Source: Amoebidium appalachense (lineage: Eukaryota; Ichthyosporea). Taken from it: 64,000 nt of DNA. The stretch is from the NCBI GenBank assembly GCA_963693365.1, contig CAVNZM010000010.1:6820001-6884000 (forward strand). Reading direction: 5' to 3'. Shown here piece by piece: positions 63,942 to 64,000 of the stretch; the stretch's first letter is position 1; each line of letters starts with the position of its first letter. A program made the translations under genes and the position numbers. A model generated the notes under the pieces. That model saw nothing but the letters and a program-made list of their open reading frames with translations. It had not been told where the DNA came from and did no database searches.

Positions 63942-64000
63942 AAAAACGAAAGAAACGGAAAGAAAAAGAAAAAGAACATCCAGCCCCGCCCCCCTCCCCC
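63163..64000. repeat. C-rich and G-rich tracts at the right edge
   Basis: Poly-C six bases after the exon 5 donor, C/T-rich to 63412, poly-C 63489-63514, G-rich 63778-63838, and poly-C/poly-A 63912-63945. No further SDR exon was recognised before the edge. Confidence 0.85.

Overview
This is a nuclear genomic window from a eukaryote. Protein-coding genes are interrupted by GT-AG introns and use the standard code, and the space between exons is full of microsatellites: poly-C, poly-G, (GT)n/(CA)n, (CT)n/(GA)n and (TCCC)n. The gene set (epsin, DPM2, GPATCH11, a BTB/KCTD-type protein, an ATF/AP-1-like bZIP, an RmlD/MAT2B-like SDR, GH114) and the intron density suit a free-living unicellular relative of animals and fungi, for example an ichthyosporean-like marine protist. 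That placement is inference from gene content only.

Layout, left to right. 562-1521(-) is an intronless homocysteine S-methyltransferase. 4147-19257(+) is an epsin gene; I could reconstruct 22 exons that join in frame into 534 residues carrying ENTH, two UIMs, a clathrin box, DPF motifs and NPF motifs. 21479-26537(+) is DPM2 in two exons; its 4.8 kb intron holds a Penelope-like reverse transcriptase (21691-23058) and several copies of a dispersed repeat. 28763-29890(-) is an intronless C45 (acyl-CoA:6-APA acyltransferase-like) hydrolase, head to head with 30422-35275(+), a coiled coil-BTB-propeller protein. 36907-37875(-) is a bZIP factor, head to head with 38707-44636(+), a six-exon GPATCH11. 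46523-47647(-) is a secreted GH114-like glycosidase. From 47.6 to 58.2 kb I find no convincing gene; it holds a CCAAT-rich stretch and about 5 kb of GT-rich satellite. 58260 to the right edge (+) is an RmlD/MAT2B-like reductase that continues past the window.

Genes mostly alternate strand in divergent and convergent pairs. Plus-strand genes are intron-rich, while three of the four minus-strand genes have no recognised internal intron.

The most interesting signal is a dispersed repeat family, about 15 copies, all on the plus strand and mostly inside introns. Each copy ends in a conserved 3' motif (…GACGCATTCAA) followed directly by a long poly-C run. Longer copies share a set of hairpins whose stems show paired changes between copies. 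I interpret it as a structured, poly(C)-tailed SINE-like retroposon. The reverse transcriptase in the DPM2 intron is itself bracketed by poly-C on both sides.
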